Notes: generated by a model not told the origin, from the sequence alone. A DNA stretch of 64,000 bases from an uncultured Paracoccaceae bacterium (GCA_947488175.1 CANKYO010000004.1:62001-126000), one strand, 5' to 3'. Shown: positions 9,315-18,118, numbered from the stretch's first letter. Program-made: numbers and translations.

Positions 9315-10319
9315 ATGTCTTTGCGTACTCTTCTTCTTGCCACCACATGCGCCGCCATCGCCGCCCCCGCGCTGGCCGATGTCAATGTCTACACAACCCG
9401 CCAGCCAGAGCTGATCCAGCCGGTGATGGATGCGTTCACCGCCGAAACCGGGATCGCCGTCAATCTAGCCTTTGTCGATGACGGCCTCGTTGAACGACTG
9501 CGTGCCGAAGGCGCACGGTCCCCCGCCGATCTGGTGATGACGGTCGATATTGCCAACCTCAAACAGATCGTCGATGCGGGTGTCATTCAGCCGGTCGAAA
9601 GCGAAGTTCTGACCAACGCCATCCCCGCCGCCCTGCGCAGCGATGAAAACCTGTGGTTCGGTCTGACCACACGCGCGCGGATCGTCTATGCCTCCAATGA
9701 CCGCGTGGCCGAAGGCGAAGTGACCACCTACGAAGACCTCGCTTCCGACAAATGGGAAGGACGGATCTGCACCCGCTCGGGCCTGCATAACTATAACCTC
9801 GCCCTGATGTCCGCCGTGATCAGCCATGCCGGTGAAGACGCGGCCAAGGATTGGGCGGCTGGCGTGCAAAGCAATCTCGCCCGCAAACCCGAAGGCAATG
9901 ACCGGGCACAGGTCAAGGCAATCTGGGCGGGCGAATGCGATATCAGCCTGGGCAACACCTATTACATGGGCAAGATGCTGGAAGACTCCGAACAGACCGA
10001 ATGGGCCAATTCCGTGCGCATCGTCTTCCCCGAATTCGCGGATGGGGGCACCCATGTGAACGTCTCCGGCGTGGCCATGACCAACGCGGCCCCCAACCGG
10101 GATGAGGCGTTGCAGCTGATGGAATTCCTGGTCTCGCCAGAGGCCCAGTCGATCTATGCAGAGCTCAACTACGAATACCCGGTCCTCGAAGGCGCGCCAG
10201 TCTCTGATCTGGTCGCAGGTTGGGGTGGTTTTACACCCGATGACACCAGCCTCAGTGAACTGGCGGCCAACCGGCCAACCGCCTTGCGGATCATGGAAGA
10301 AGTGAACTTCGACGGCTAA
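9315..10319 (+). CDS. Ferric iron ABC transporter periplasmic-binding protein (FbpA/FutA-like)
   Basis: 334 aa. Signal peptide MSLRTLLLATTCAAIAAPALA, then the mature start DVNVYTTRQPELIQPVMDAF typical of the Fe(III)-binding family. The twin tyrosines that bind iron are present at 216-217 (GNTYYMGK). Transport requires an inner-membrane permease and ATPase, neither of which is adjacent; the next gene starts an unrelated outer-membrane protein pair. Probably serves a transporter encoded elsewhere. Confidence 0.88.
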   Translation: MSLRTLLLATTCAAIAAPALADVNVYTTRQPELIQPVMDAFTAETGIAVNLAFVDDGLVERLRAEGARSPADLVMTVDIANLKQIVDAGVIQPVESEVLTNAIPAALRSDENLWFGLTTRARIVYASNDRVAEGEVTTYEDLASDKWEGRICTRSGLHNYNLALMSAVISHAGEDAAKDWAAGVQSNLARKPEGNDRAQVKAIWAGECDISLGNTYYMGKMLEDSEQTEWANSVRIVFPEFADGGTHVNVSGVAMTNAAPNRDEALQLMEFLVSPEAQSIYAELNYEYPVLEGAPVSDLVAGWGGFTPDDTSLSELAANRPTALRIMEEVNFDG

Positions 10320-10367
10320 TGACGGCCCCATAAGTCACATTGCGGAAACAAAACCGCCTAAAGAATT

Positions 10368-10426
10368 GATTTTACCCCCCATTTCGCGGACAATCGCCGC
10401 ATTCTAGTAAATGGAGGGGTAAAATC
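10368..10426 (+). promoter_or_regulatory. Long leader hairpin burying the ribosome binding site
   Basis: GATTTTACCCC (10368-10378) pairs with GGGGTAAAATC (10416-10426), then CCATTT (10379-10384) with AAATGG (10409-10414), with one bulged A. That makes a 17-bp stem ending at the base before the ATG. The Shine-Dalgarno GGAGGGG (10413-10419) lies wholly in the 3' arm. A smaller GCGG/CCGC pair sits in the loop. Suggests control of translation by RNA melting or a trans factor. Confidence 0.6.
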
Positions 10427-11419
10427 ATGACCCGCTTGTTTAAGACATTTTCATCAACTGCACTTATGGCCGCCCTTTGGTTTGGCGGCGCCACCTCCGC
10501 GGTCGCGCAATGTACCGACCTCATCCGCGGAGAGGAAAACGAACCCGATATTGAGGCATCGAGTTGCTACACCGGCAGCCGAGCGGTCGCCATTATCAGC
10601 GAACAGCCTGATGTGCTGGCCCGCCGCGCAGCGCAGAATTTCGGCATCGAAGCAACACAGAACACTGATGCGGACCTTGGCGGTTATTCCGGACCGCTGT
10701 GGGCCACGCTGAGCGGGCGCTGGTCAACACGCGACGATGCTGACCTCGATCTGGGGATCGCCACTATCGGCAGTGACATCTTCGTGGGGGAAACGACAAT
10801 CCTCGGCGTCATGCTGCAAAACGATTTCTCATTTCAGGACGGACCAACCGGCAACAGCTATGACGCCACGGGTTACATGCTCGGCGTCTATGGCATCGTG
10901 CAAAGCGGACCGCTGAATTTCGACGCGCGATTGCTGGCGGGGCAGTCCAAAACCGATGTCAGCGGCGGCGGTAACCGGGCAGACGATGTCGAAAGCACAC
11001 GTTGGCTCGCCACCGTTCAGATGTCCGGACAGAACCAGTTCGACAATGGCAACTTTCTGGTCCCCCATATCAGCGTCGGCTGGTTTGAGGACGAGATGGA
11101 CGCCTACACACTCGGCTTCACGAATGTGGCAGAGGAAAAAGTCAGCTATGGTCAGGCTGATATCGGGGGCACCCTGCTGATCCCGGTCACGCTGGGCGCT
11201 ACAGATGGCAATCTGCTACTGGCCGCCAGCGGGATCAAAGGGTTCGGGGCCGATGGCGACGACCAGATTCCCGATGACCTGCGCGGACGCGTCGACCTTG
11301 GGCTGGAACTCTTCCGGGCCGATGCCTGGTCAGTATCCGGCAAGATCTTCGCCGACGGGCTGGGTCAGGACGAATATGAGGCATTCGGCGCGGATTTCGG
11401 CGTTATGCTCTGGTTCTGA
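10427..11419 (+). CDS. Outer-membrane beta-barrel protein, tandem paralog 1
   Basis: 330 aa. Signal peptide to ~residue 27 (...GGATSAVAQ). The C-terminal ~260 residues resemble an autotransporter-type beta barrel: alternating strands, LDLGIATIGSDIF, DATGYMLGVYG, RWLATVQ, GWFEDEMDAYTLGF, and the end DFGVMLWF with terminal Phe as BAM signal. No passenger domain of note, only ~70 residues between signal and barrel containing two cysteines. Closely related to the next gene over its whole barrel. Function unknown; translation probably controlled by the leader hairpin. Confidence 0.72.
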   Translation: MTRLFKTFSSTALMAALWFGGATSAVAQCTDLIRGEENEPDIEASSCYTGSRAVAIISEQPDVLARRAAQNFGIEATQNTDADLGGYSGPLWATLSGRWSTRDDADLDLGIATIGSDIFVGETTILGVMLQNDFSFQDGPTGNSYDATGYMLGVYGIVQSGPLNFDARLLAGQSKTDVSGGGNRADDVESTRWLATVQMSGQNQFDNGNFLVPHISVGWFEDEMDAYTLGFTNVAEEKVSYGQADIGGTLLIPVTLGATDGNLLLAASGIKGFGADGDDQIPDDLRGRVDLGLELFRADAWSVSGKIFADGLGQDEYEAFGADFGVMLWF

Positions 11420-11490
11420 GGTCTGCGGGAGTACCGCTGGCATGCGCGGGTCTGGAAAACAGAACTGACCGGCAAGGAACCGCGCAAACC

Positions 11491-11511
11491 AGGCCGGGGC
11501 ATTGCCCCGCC
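11491..11511 (+). terminator. GC-rich hairpin between the two paralogs
   Basis: CGGGGC-ATT-GCCCCG with further AGG/CCT pairing beyond a one-base bulge. Short and very stable; followed by TATAAT rather than a T tract. Could end transcription of paralog 1; the TATAAT (11514-11519) may be the -10 of paralog 2, though no good -35 is visible. Confidence 0.4.
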
Positions 11512-11532
11512 TGTATAATCATGGCTACCAGT

Positions 11533-11557
11533 CCCCATTAAAATCAAATGGATGGGG
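11533..11557 (+). promoter_or_regulatory. Leader hairpin over the ribosome binding site of paralog 2
   Basis: CCCCAT (11533-11538) pairs with ATGGGG (11552-11557), which contains the likely Shine-Dalgarno sequence 5 bases before the ATG. Much shorter than the hairpin of paralog 1 but in the same position. Confidence 0.4.
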
Positions 11558-11562
11558 TCCTG

Positions 11563-12546
11563 ATGCGCATATTGAAATACCTGACACTGGTGGCAGGAAT
11601 AACGCTTCTGGGCTTCGCGGCCCCAGCGGTGGCACAGACAGTCCCTGCCAAATCCGATGAACAGATCAGTCAGGAAAAATCGACCCGGATTTTTCTCGAT
11701 TCGCGCGTCTCGACCATTCTGTTCAGCCAGACCGACCGGCTGTCGCGTCCGCTGGGCCCTCTTGATGATATCGAAACCACCCAGGGAACAGGCGTCGCGG
11801 AACTGGAAGGGTATAACGGCCCGGCCTGGTTTTCGCTCAGCGGACGGCGGTCATCGCTGGGTGGCGATGATCTGGATCTGGGCATCGTCACGATTGGCGG
11901 GGATATCGTCAGCGGGCCAAACGGTATTTTCGGGATTATGCTGCAAAACGACTTCGCCTTTCAGGACGGGTCTGACGGCGGCACGTTCGACGCCACCGGC
12001 TATATGGCCGGGCTTTATGGCATCCAGCAATGGGCGGGGCTGACGGTTGATGCGCGGCTATTGGCCGGCGAAACCAGCAATGACATCGCCAATTTCGGGG
12101 CACGGGCCGATAACGTCAAAAGCCAGCGCTGGCTCGCCGCGATTCAGCTTCTCACCACCCAGGAACTGTCTGATGGCCTGCTTCTGGTCCCCAATGGCGG
12201 CGTCAGCTGGTTCGAGGACAGGATGGATGCCTACACGCTTGGCATCACACCGGTCGAGGCCGAGACGATCCAATATGGACAGGCCAATCTGGGCGCAAAG
12301 GCCTATGTGCCCATCACCTTTGGTGGGGCGCAAGGCGATATCGTGATCGGTGGCGCCGGTATCCTGGGCTTTGGTGCATCCGCAGGGGAACAGGTGCCCG
12401 ACGATCTGCGCGGACGGGTCGACCTCGGGATAGAGTTTTACAACGCCGATGTCTGGCAGGTCTCGGCCGGGCTTTTCGTCGACGGGCTAGGACAGGATGA
12501 ATACGAAGCCACCGGGCTCGATCTGGGCGTGACACTCTGGTTCTGA
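11563..12546 (+). CDS. Outer-membrane beta-barrel protein, tandem paralog 2
   Basis: 327 aa. Start at MRILKYL, preceded by GATGGGG at correct spacing; the ATG five codons earlier lacks a site. Signal peptide ends ...APAVAQ. Shares long blocks with the preceding gene: FDATGYMAGLYGI, DARLLAGE, SWFEDRMDAYTLGI, VPDDLRGRVDLGIEF, VDGLGQDEYEATG and the terminal LWF. An old tandem duplication; the segments before the barrel have diverged and this copy lacks the two cysteines. Function unknown. Confidence 0.72.
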   Translation: MRILKYLTLVAGITLLGFAAPAVAQTVPAKSDEQISQEKSTRIFLDSRVSTILFSQTDRLSRPLGPLDDIETTQGTGVAELEGYNGPAWFSLSGRRSSLGGDDLDLGIVTIGGDIVSGPNGIFGIMLQNDFAFQDGSDGGTFDATGYMAGLYGIQQWAGLTVDARLLAGETSNDIANFGARADNVKSQRWLAAIQLLTTQELSDGLLLVPNGGVSWFEDRMDAYTLGITPVEAETIQYGQANLGAKAYVPITFGGAQGDIVIGGAGILGFGASAGEQVPDDLRGRVDLGIEFYNADVWQVSAGLFVDGLGQDEYEATGLDLGVTLWF

Positions 12547-12649
12547 CAAACGCAGCCAAAAAAGAGATATCAGAATAAAGCCGCGCATCCGCGCGTAACC
12601 CTGATGACAACCCGGCCTTCCGCCGCAAGATCATCGAAAGGGTAAACGC

Positions 12650-13564
12650 ATGACCAGATCTCTGACGCTCACGGGCGCACTCCTGACACTTGCCGCCTGT
12701 GGTGGCACAGACGTGGCTCAACCACCCGGCTTCTTCTTCGGCAGTACCAATCCGGACACCGGCGGCAACGGGCTAGGCTACGCAGATGATGTCAGCCAGC
12801 TCAACGATCTTGACGGGCAAACCAGCAAGCTCCGCATGGTGCGCTATGTGCGCGACCCCAATACGGATGCCGCCCGGTTTCTGACCTCCGACGACGTGCT
12901 TGGACAGATCGACAGCGAAAATTTCACTGTTACCTTTGCCGATGAAACGATCACCTTCGTGGAGCGAGAGGCATTTCGGGCCGACGGATCATCAATCCGC
13001 AGCCGAACACTTGACGGCAACTTCGCCCAGGTCTTGGAATTCAACAGCGGCGCTTCCGTCAATCCGGTGAATGAGGAAACCGTCGGCTATACCATCGTCG
13101 GATTTGAAACCAATCCGGCCGAGATTGCCGGTACCACCGGTCGCGTGTTCTACACCGGCACGTCATTCTATGCAGGCACCGTATCCGATCTTGATGGCAA
13201 CGTTCTGGAAGACGGCTTTCGCGGCAGCACCAGCGCTTTCTTCGAAGCCGATTTCGGTAGCGGCAACATCACCGGATCCTAAACCATCGATCTCGAAGAC
13301 GAGACGTCAGTATCCCGAGAGGTGTTTGAACTTGAACTCGCACCCACCGCAATCATCGGAAACGGCTTTGCTGGCGATCTGACAGTGGCCAATTGCGGGG
13401 CCGGTTTCACCTGTACGTCCGCATCGGAAATCGGCGGCGTCTTCTACGGGCCAGAGGCCGACAATATCGGCGGCATTGTCGGGTTTGACATCACCAAACG
13501 GAATGCCAATGGCGATGGCATCGCCGTTGTCGGTGCCGGTGGTTTTGTGGCAGGGCCCGACTGA
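12650..13564 (+). pseudogene. TbpB-like lipoprotein gene interrupted by an in-frame TAA
   Basis: The first 210 codons encode a lipoprotein: MTRSLTLTGALLTLAAC with lipobox Cys at 17, then a Ser/Thr/Asp-rich beta-strand protein with EREAFRADGSSI and VFYTGTSFYAG. They end at TAA 13280-13282. Without any frame change the next 93 codons continue as good coding sequence (TIDLEDETSVS..., then EIGGVFYGPEADNIGGIVGFD), which is the hallmark C-terminal barrel motif of transferrin-binding-protein-B-like and factor-H-binding-like lipoproteins. One nonsense change splits a gene of ~304 codons. The truncated 210-aa product could still be made. Sequencing error is possible. Confidence 0.7.
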
Positions 13565-13622
13565 TCGCAACTTCCCTTTCGCCTCATGCTCAGGCACCTT
13601 GCCCCAAACAGGAGGGGCCAGC

Positions 13623-14351
13623 ATGGACATCACACAAACCCGCGCCATCGTCACCGGTGGAGCCTCCGGCCTCGGGGCCGCCACCGCCAAAGGGCTGATG
13701 GAGGCAGGCGCACTTGTCACCATTTTCGACCAGAACCCCGGCGGGGCAGGCTATGCCAATGACATCGGCGCATATTTCGCGCAAGTGGACGTGACGGATG
13801 AAGACAGCGTGCAAAAGGGTCTCGACAACGCCGTCGACGCCATGGGCGGGCTGAACGCCGCCATCAACTGCGCCGGCATCGCCACCGCGGAAAAAACACT
13901 GGGCCGCGATGGGCCGCACACGCAGGCCAGCTTCAACCGGACCATCAACATCAACCTCAACGGCACATTCAACGTGGCCCGGCTCGCCGCCGCGGGTATG
14001 ACCGACGGCGGCGTTATCATCAACACCGCCTCCGTCGCCGCCTTCGACGGGCAAAAAGGGCAAAGCGCCTACGCTGCCTCCAAGGCAGGCATCGCCGGGC
14101 TGTCATTGCCCATGGCGCGCGACCTTGCGCGCAACAAAATCCGGGTCATGGCCATCGCACCCGGCATCTTCCGGACCCCCATGCTCGAAGGGCTTGGGCA
14201 AGAGGTGATGGACGGTCTTGCCAAGGACGTCATCTACCCCGCCCGGCTCGGCGAGCCATCCGAATTCGCCGCCCTCGCACAGTTCATCATCACATGCGAC
14301 TACCTGAACGGAACGACAATCCGACTGGATGGAGCACTGCGGATGCCGTGA
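13623..14351 (+). CDS. Short-chain dehydrogenase (3-hydroxyacyl-CoA dehydrogenase type 2-like)
   Basis: 242 aa classical SDR. Start set by GGAGGGG upstream of MDITQTRAIVTGG. Cofactor motif TGGASGLG (residues 11-18), acidic residue after strand 2 (FDQN) pointing to NAD, NCAGIA at ~81-86, catalytic Ser in INTASVAAFDGQKGQ and YAASK further on, then APGIFRTPML. The GxFxTPML loop and length match the HSD17B10/FadB2-type family acting on hydroxyacyl-CoA. Cytosolic; monocistronic. Confidence 0.82.
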   Translation: MDITQTRAIVTGGASGLGAATAKGLMEAGALVTIFDQNPGGAGYANDIGAYFAQVDVTDEDSVQKGLDNAVDAMGGLNAAINCAGIATAEKTLGRDGPHTQASFNRTININLNGTFNVARLAAAGMTDGGVIINTASVAAFDGQKGQSAYAASKAGIAGLSLPMARDLARNKIRVMAIAPGIFRTPMLEGLGQEVMDGLAKDVIYPARLGEPSEFAALAQFIITCDYLNGTTIRLDGALRMP

Positions 14352-14414
14352 GGGCAGCAATGATCATAGAGGTACGCAATTGCCGATCAGACATCGGCAA
14401 GATGGACAAAACCG

Positions 14415-14906
14415 TTACGGAGTCTCAAGCCGGTATTTGAGAAATGTTGACCCGTCGTAGTCCACCTTTCCAACGAATGCTGCCCCGATCCGGTCGAGCG
14501 CGCTTTGATTCTTCCGCGATGGAGGCAGCAGAAAAGTCACGAATGGAATTCGCTCATCAGCAATAGCAAACGCGATTGCCTTTCGCGAGACACGAACGCC
14601 CAACCCAAAAGCTTCGGGCATGAGAACCAATCCATAGTCCCATTCATCTCCTTCCTTTTGAAAACCACCCCATCCCACATAGCGGTCGTTCGACAATACC
14701 GCCCAATGCCCAAGCCCATCGCGGTTCCAGCATTCTTCCTTGGACGCGACAAATTTGGCCACAGCAGCTTCATCCCATTGGAACGTCAATAGAGGCATAT
14801 GCTCGGCCACACGGGGATCGGACATATGAGCCATGATTTCGCTTGGCGCGATTTCGGGCAATCGCGCAAAGGTTATCTCATCCTTCAACTTCAGTTTCCT
14901 ATTCAA
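14415..14906 (-). CDS. GNAT family N-acetyltransferase
   Basis: 163 aa. Pattern of GNAT proteins of the RimJ/RimL-like type: FARLPEIAPSEI at the start, a LGHWAVLSNDRYVGWGGFQ strand pair, the LVLMPEAFGLGVRVSRKAIAFAIADE helix in the acetyl-CoA region, then VTFLLPPSRKNQSALDRIGAAFVG. The pyrophosphate loop is degenerate compared with the Q/RxxGxG/A consensus. Substrate unknown. The GC content seems a little lower than that of its neighbours, hinting at recent acquisition (weak). Confidence 0.7.
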   Translation of the reverse strand: MNRKLKLKDEITFARLPEIAPSEIMAHMSDPRVAEHMPLLTFQWDEAAVAKFVASKEECWNRDGLGHWAVLSNDRYVGWGGFQKEGDEWDYGLVLMPEAFGLGVRVSRKAIAFAIADERIPFVTFLLPPSRKNQSALDRIGAAFVGKVDYDGSTFLKYRLETP

Positions 14907-15103
14907 CCATGGAGAGCGCTATTGTAATTGGACATCGTTCATCAAACTTCAATCTGTGGCTCACTAAATGTCTATCTCGCCAGAAATCTGGATGGCGCGG
15001 AGGGCCCTAACCGGCCAATCGCAAGACAACCTTGCCAACGGTCGTCACACTTTCCATGCCTCCGCCGCCGGACAACCACCCGTAGGATAGATACTCCCAC
15101 CCA

Positions 15104-16915
15104 TCATCCCGCCGCTTTCTCCTCCAGCATCAACCACTCATCCTCTGCCGCTGCCAGCGCCTCTTGCCGCTGTACCAGCGCATCTGTGGCCTTCTGAAAC
15201 TTCACCGGTTCGCGGGTGAACAGGTCCGGGTCCGCCAACAACGCCTCCAGCTTCGCAATCTCTGCCCCCAGCCGCTCGATCACGCCGGGCAGTTCCTCCA
15301 ACCGGTGCTTTTCGGTAAACGACAACCCTGTCGCCACCTGCTTCTTTTCCGCCGGTTTTTCCTTCTTCGCCAGCGGCTTGGTCGCCACAGCTGCCTCCGC
15401 AAAGTCTCCACCCCGCTGCGCACGATAATCCGACCAGCCCCCGGCATAGACCACCGCCTGCCCGTTGCCTTCCATCGCAATCGTGGTCGTCGCCACCCGG
15501 TCCAGGAAATCCCGGTCGTGGCTGACCAGCAGGACCGTCCCGTCATAGTCACCCAAAATATCCTGCAACAAATCCAGCGTTTCGATATCCAGATCGTTGG
15601 TCGGCTCATCAAGCACCAGCAGGTTACTCTCCCGCGCCATCAGACGCGCCAGCAGCAACCGGGCCTTCTCGCCCCCCGACAGCGACCGGACCGGCGCGCG
15701 GGCCTGCGCCTCGTCAAACAGAAATTCCTTCAGATAACCCACCACATGTTTCGGCTGCCCGCGCACCATGATCTGATCGGACTTGCCGGACACACCCAGT
15801 TCAGGATCGGTGGCCAGGTTTTCCCACAACGACATTTCCGGGTTCAGCGCCGCGCGGTTCTGATCGAACACCGCGATATCCAGATTGGTGCCCAACTTGA
15901 CCCGACCTTCATCCGGTTCAACCTGCCCCAGCAACATCTTGATCAGCGTTGTTTTTCCAACACCATTGGGCCCAACAAAGGCAATCCGATCACCGCGCTG
16001 CACGGTCAGATCAAAGTCGCGCACGATCTGCTTGCCTTCGAACGCCTTTGTCAGCCCAAACGCCTCCATCACCTTGCGCCCGGAGGTTTGCCCGCCCTCA
16101 AACGACATAGCCGCCGTACCCTGCCGCTTGATCTGGCTCGCTCGCTCCGCACGCAGTTCCTGCAAGGCACGCACCCGACCCTGATTACGCTTGCGGCGCG
16201 CAGAAATCCCTTCGACCGCCCACCTCGCCTCAGCTTTGATCTTGCGGTTCAGCTTGTGGCGCTGCTGGTCCTTTTCCTCCCAGATCTTGTCGCGCCATTC
16301 CTCGAACCGGTCGAACCCCTGTTCGGCCCGGCGGACCTGCCCACGATCAATCCATAGCGTCGCGCGGGTCAGCGCGCGCAAAAACGCCCTGTCGTGGGAA
16401 ATCAACACAAACGCCGCACGCGTTTGTTTCAGCTCATTTTCCAGCCAGGCAATCGCCTCGATATCCAGATGGTTGGTCGGCTCATCGAGCAGCATCAGTT
16501 CCGGCGCCTCGGCCATCAGCTTGGCCAGCGCCGCCCGGCGACGCTCGCCGCCGGAAGCGGTCTCAACCGGGCCCGCAGGATCAAACTTCAGCCCTTCGGC
16601 CACCATATCGACCTTATAGGCCTCGTCAGGTTCCAGCCCGCTCGCCGCATAGTCGCCCAGCGTCGCAAACCCCGCCATTGTCGGGTCCTGCTCCATATAG
16701 CCCGCGGTCACACCTGGCGACAAAACGCGCGCACCGCTATCGGCTTCCACCAGCCCGGCCATCACCTTCATCAAGGTCGATTTGCCCGACCCGTTGCGCC
16801 CGACCAACGCCACCCGATCCCCCGGTTGAACCACCAAAGACAGATCCTCAAACACAGGATCACCCCCGAAAGTGAGCGCGATATCGGACAGTTGAAGTAA
16901 AGGAGCACGTGCCAT
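15104..16915 (-). CDS. ABC-F family ATPase (Uup-like)
   Basis: 603 aa with two ABC domains and no membrane segments. Domain 1: Walker A GRNGSGKST near residue 40, ASGGERRR signature, LLDEPTNHLD Walker B. An arm/linker rich in Lys/Arg (KLNRKIKAEARWAVEGISARRKRNQ) follows. Domain 2: Walker A GPNGVGKTT, LSGGEKARLL, LVLDEPTNDLD. The C-terminal ~80 residues form the predicted coiled coil typical of Uup (LSFTEKHRLEELPGVIERLGAEIAKLEALL). ABC-F proteins act on ribosomes or branched DNA rather than as transporters. Ends 9 bases after olsB begins the same strand run. Confidence 0.9.
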   Translation of the reverse strand: MARAPLLQLSDIALTFGGDPVFEDLSLVVQPGDRVALVGRNGSGKSTLMKVMAGLVEADSGARVLSPGVTAGYMEQDPTMAGFATLGDYAASGLEPDEAYKVDMVAEGLKFDPAGPVETASGGERRRAALAKLMAEAPELMLLDEPTNHLDIEAIAWLENELKQTRAAFVLISHDRAFLRALTRATLWIDRGQVRRAEQGFDRFEEWRDKIWEEKDQQRHKLNRKIKAEARWAVEGISARRKRNQGRVRALQELRAERASQIKRQGTAAMSFEGGQTSGRKVMEAFGLTKAFEGKQIVRDFDLTVQRGDRIAFVGPNGVGKTTLIKMLLGQVEPDEGRVKLGTNLDIAVFDQNRAALNPEMSLWENLATDPELGVSGKSDQIMVRGQPKHVVGYLKEFLFDEAQARAPVRSLSGGEKARLLLARLMARESNLLVLDEPTNDLDIETLDLLQDILGDYDGTVLLVSHDRDFLDRVATTTIAMEGNGQAVVYAGGWSDYRAQRGGDFAEAAVATKPLAKKEKPAEKKQVATGLSFTEKHRLEELPGVIERLGAEIAKLEALLADPDLFTREPVKFQKATDALVQRQEALAAAEDEWLMLEEKAAG

Positions 16916-16924
16916 GCCCGCCTG

Positions 16925-17632
16925 CTATGGCAGCACGGGCTCCTGCGCAAGAGCACGCAGCGCGCGGGCACGGGCGGCAGGAACTTTCGCCACCTCCAGA
17001 CAGGTAAAGACATGCATCGTCCGCATCACCGGATCGATGATCAGTTCATCACCCACCCAGCCGCCCATCGCCAGATAGGTGCGCAAAAGCGGCGGCAACG
17101 GCCCGTTGCCCGTAGGGGCACAATCCGCCAATGGCACCGCATCGCATCGCACCACAGGGCGCAGATCGTCCGGCCCGGCAAACCGCCCCAGCCGTGCCAA
17201 CGCGCGACCGTAAACCACCGGGTCCGTTCCCGCAAAACTGGCGCAGCCAAACAGCACCGCGAACCCTGCCGCATCCACATAAGCAGTCAGCGCGCCCCAG
17301 ACGACGCGCAGGATATCCGCATCCAGCACATCAGGGGCCACGCAGAACCGGCCGACCTCAAGCATCGGCACGCCCAACGCAGCGAGCCCGGACAAATCAT
17401 AGAACTGTGCCGCATAGCCATCGGCCCCCTCCAGCAAGCGCAAGGTCGCGACCAACCGACCCACCGGGTCCTCGACCATCACGTGCCGCGCCCGATCATC
17501 GAACCCATCCGCGTCGACACCGGGGCCGTCAAAGAAACACAGATGCCGCAACCGCTGACAGGCTTGCATATCCTCTTGGCCCGCAGCAAAGCGGACCCGA
17601 TACCGACCTGTCTGAAACGGAATTGTCATCAC
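16925..17632 (-). CDS. olsB: Ornithine-acyl-ACP N-acyltransferase, OlsB-like
   Basis: 235 aa. Matches the hemolysin-like GNAT family that makes lyso-ornithine lipid from ornithine and 3-hydroxyacyl-ACP: RYRVRFAAGQEDMQACQRLRHLCFF at the start, DDRARHVMVED, LEVGRFCVAPD near residue 92, VLFGCASFAGTD, and LRTYLAMGGWVGDELIIDPVMRTMHVF at the end. OlsA, which completes ornithine lipid, is not in the window. Followed after 9 bases by the ABC-F gene, so probably cotranscribed. Confidence 0.82.
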   Translation of the reverse strand: MMTIPFQTGRYRVRFAAGQEDMQACQRLRHLCFFDGPGVDADGFDDRARHVMVEDPVGRLVATLRLLEGADGYAAQFYDLSGLAALGVPMLEVGRFCVAPDVLDADILRVVWGALTAYVDAAGFAVLFGCASFAGTDPVVYGRALARLGRFAGPDDLRPVVRCDAVPLADCAPTGNGPLPPLLRTYLAMGGWVGDELIIDPVMRTMHVFTCLEVAKVPAARARALRALAQEPVLP

Positions 17633-17703
17633 TAATCACCTTGGCGAAGCCACCCCCGCACCCTACGTTAGTCGGCAACACGAGGAAAGGACGTCAAACG
17701 CTC

Positions 17704-18099
17704 ATGGACAAAGTTGTCAAATCCGACGCCGAATGGCGCGCGCAACTCTCTGATCTGGCCTACAAAGTCACCCGTAAACACGGGACCGAACGGGCCGGCA
17801 CCCACGAGGATTTCCCCAAAGAGCCCGGCACCTATATGTGCGTGTGCTGCGGCGCCCCGGTCTTTGACCAGGCGCATAAATTCGACAGCGGCACGGGCTG
17901 GCCGTCATTCTACCAACCGCTCGACCCCGACATGGTCGGCGAAACCACCGACCGCAGCTTTTTCATGAAACGGACCGAAGTGCACTGCAACCGCTGCGAC
18001 GCCCATCTGGGGCATGTGTTCCCAGACGGACCGCAACCGACCGGGCTTCGCTACTGCATCAACGGGGTGGCGCTGGAGTTTGAGCCGGAGGATGGGTGA
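17704..18099 (+). CDS. msrB: Peptide-methionine (R)-S-oxide reductase MsrB
   Basis: 131 aa, the standard single-domain length. Start at MDKVVKSDAEW; upstream sequence in frame is not homologous. Zinc ligands C46/C49 and C95/C98, substrate motif GTGWPSFY (63-70), HLGHVFPDGP (101-110) and the catalytic Cys118 in RYCIN. Reduces methionine-R-sulfoxide in proteins with thioredoxin. Confidence 0.95.
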   Translation: MDKVVKSDAEWRAQLSDLAYKVTRKHGTERAGTHEDFPKEPGTYMCVCCGAPVFDQAHKFDSGTGWPSFYQPLDPDMVGETTDRSFFMKRTEVHCNRCDAHLGHVFPDGPQPTGLRYCINGVALEFEPEDG

Positions 18100-18118
18100 T
18101 CTCACCCGTCTTCAAAAG

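Noticed and set aside
14907-15103. Gene in the 197-base gap between the GNAT and ABC-F genes
   Set aside because: No frame with a start, ribosome site and plausible composition on either strand.
15164-16357. 397-codon plus-strand frame opposite the ABC-F gene
   Set aside because: Antisense shadow; translation is Gln/His/Arg-rich and the minus strand has full ABC motifs.
17131-17703. N-terminal extension of MsrB
   Set aside because: Pro/Arg-rich shadow of olsB; MsrB has its normal length from 17704.
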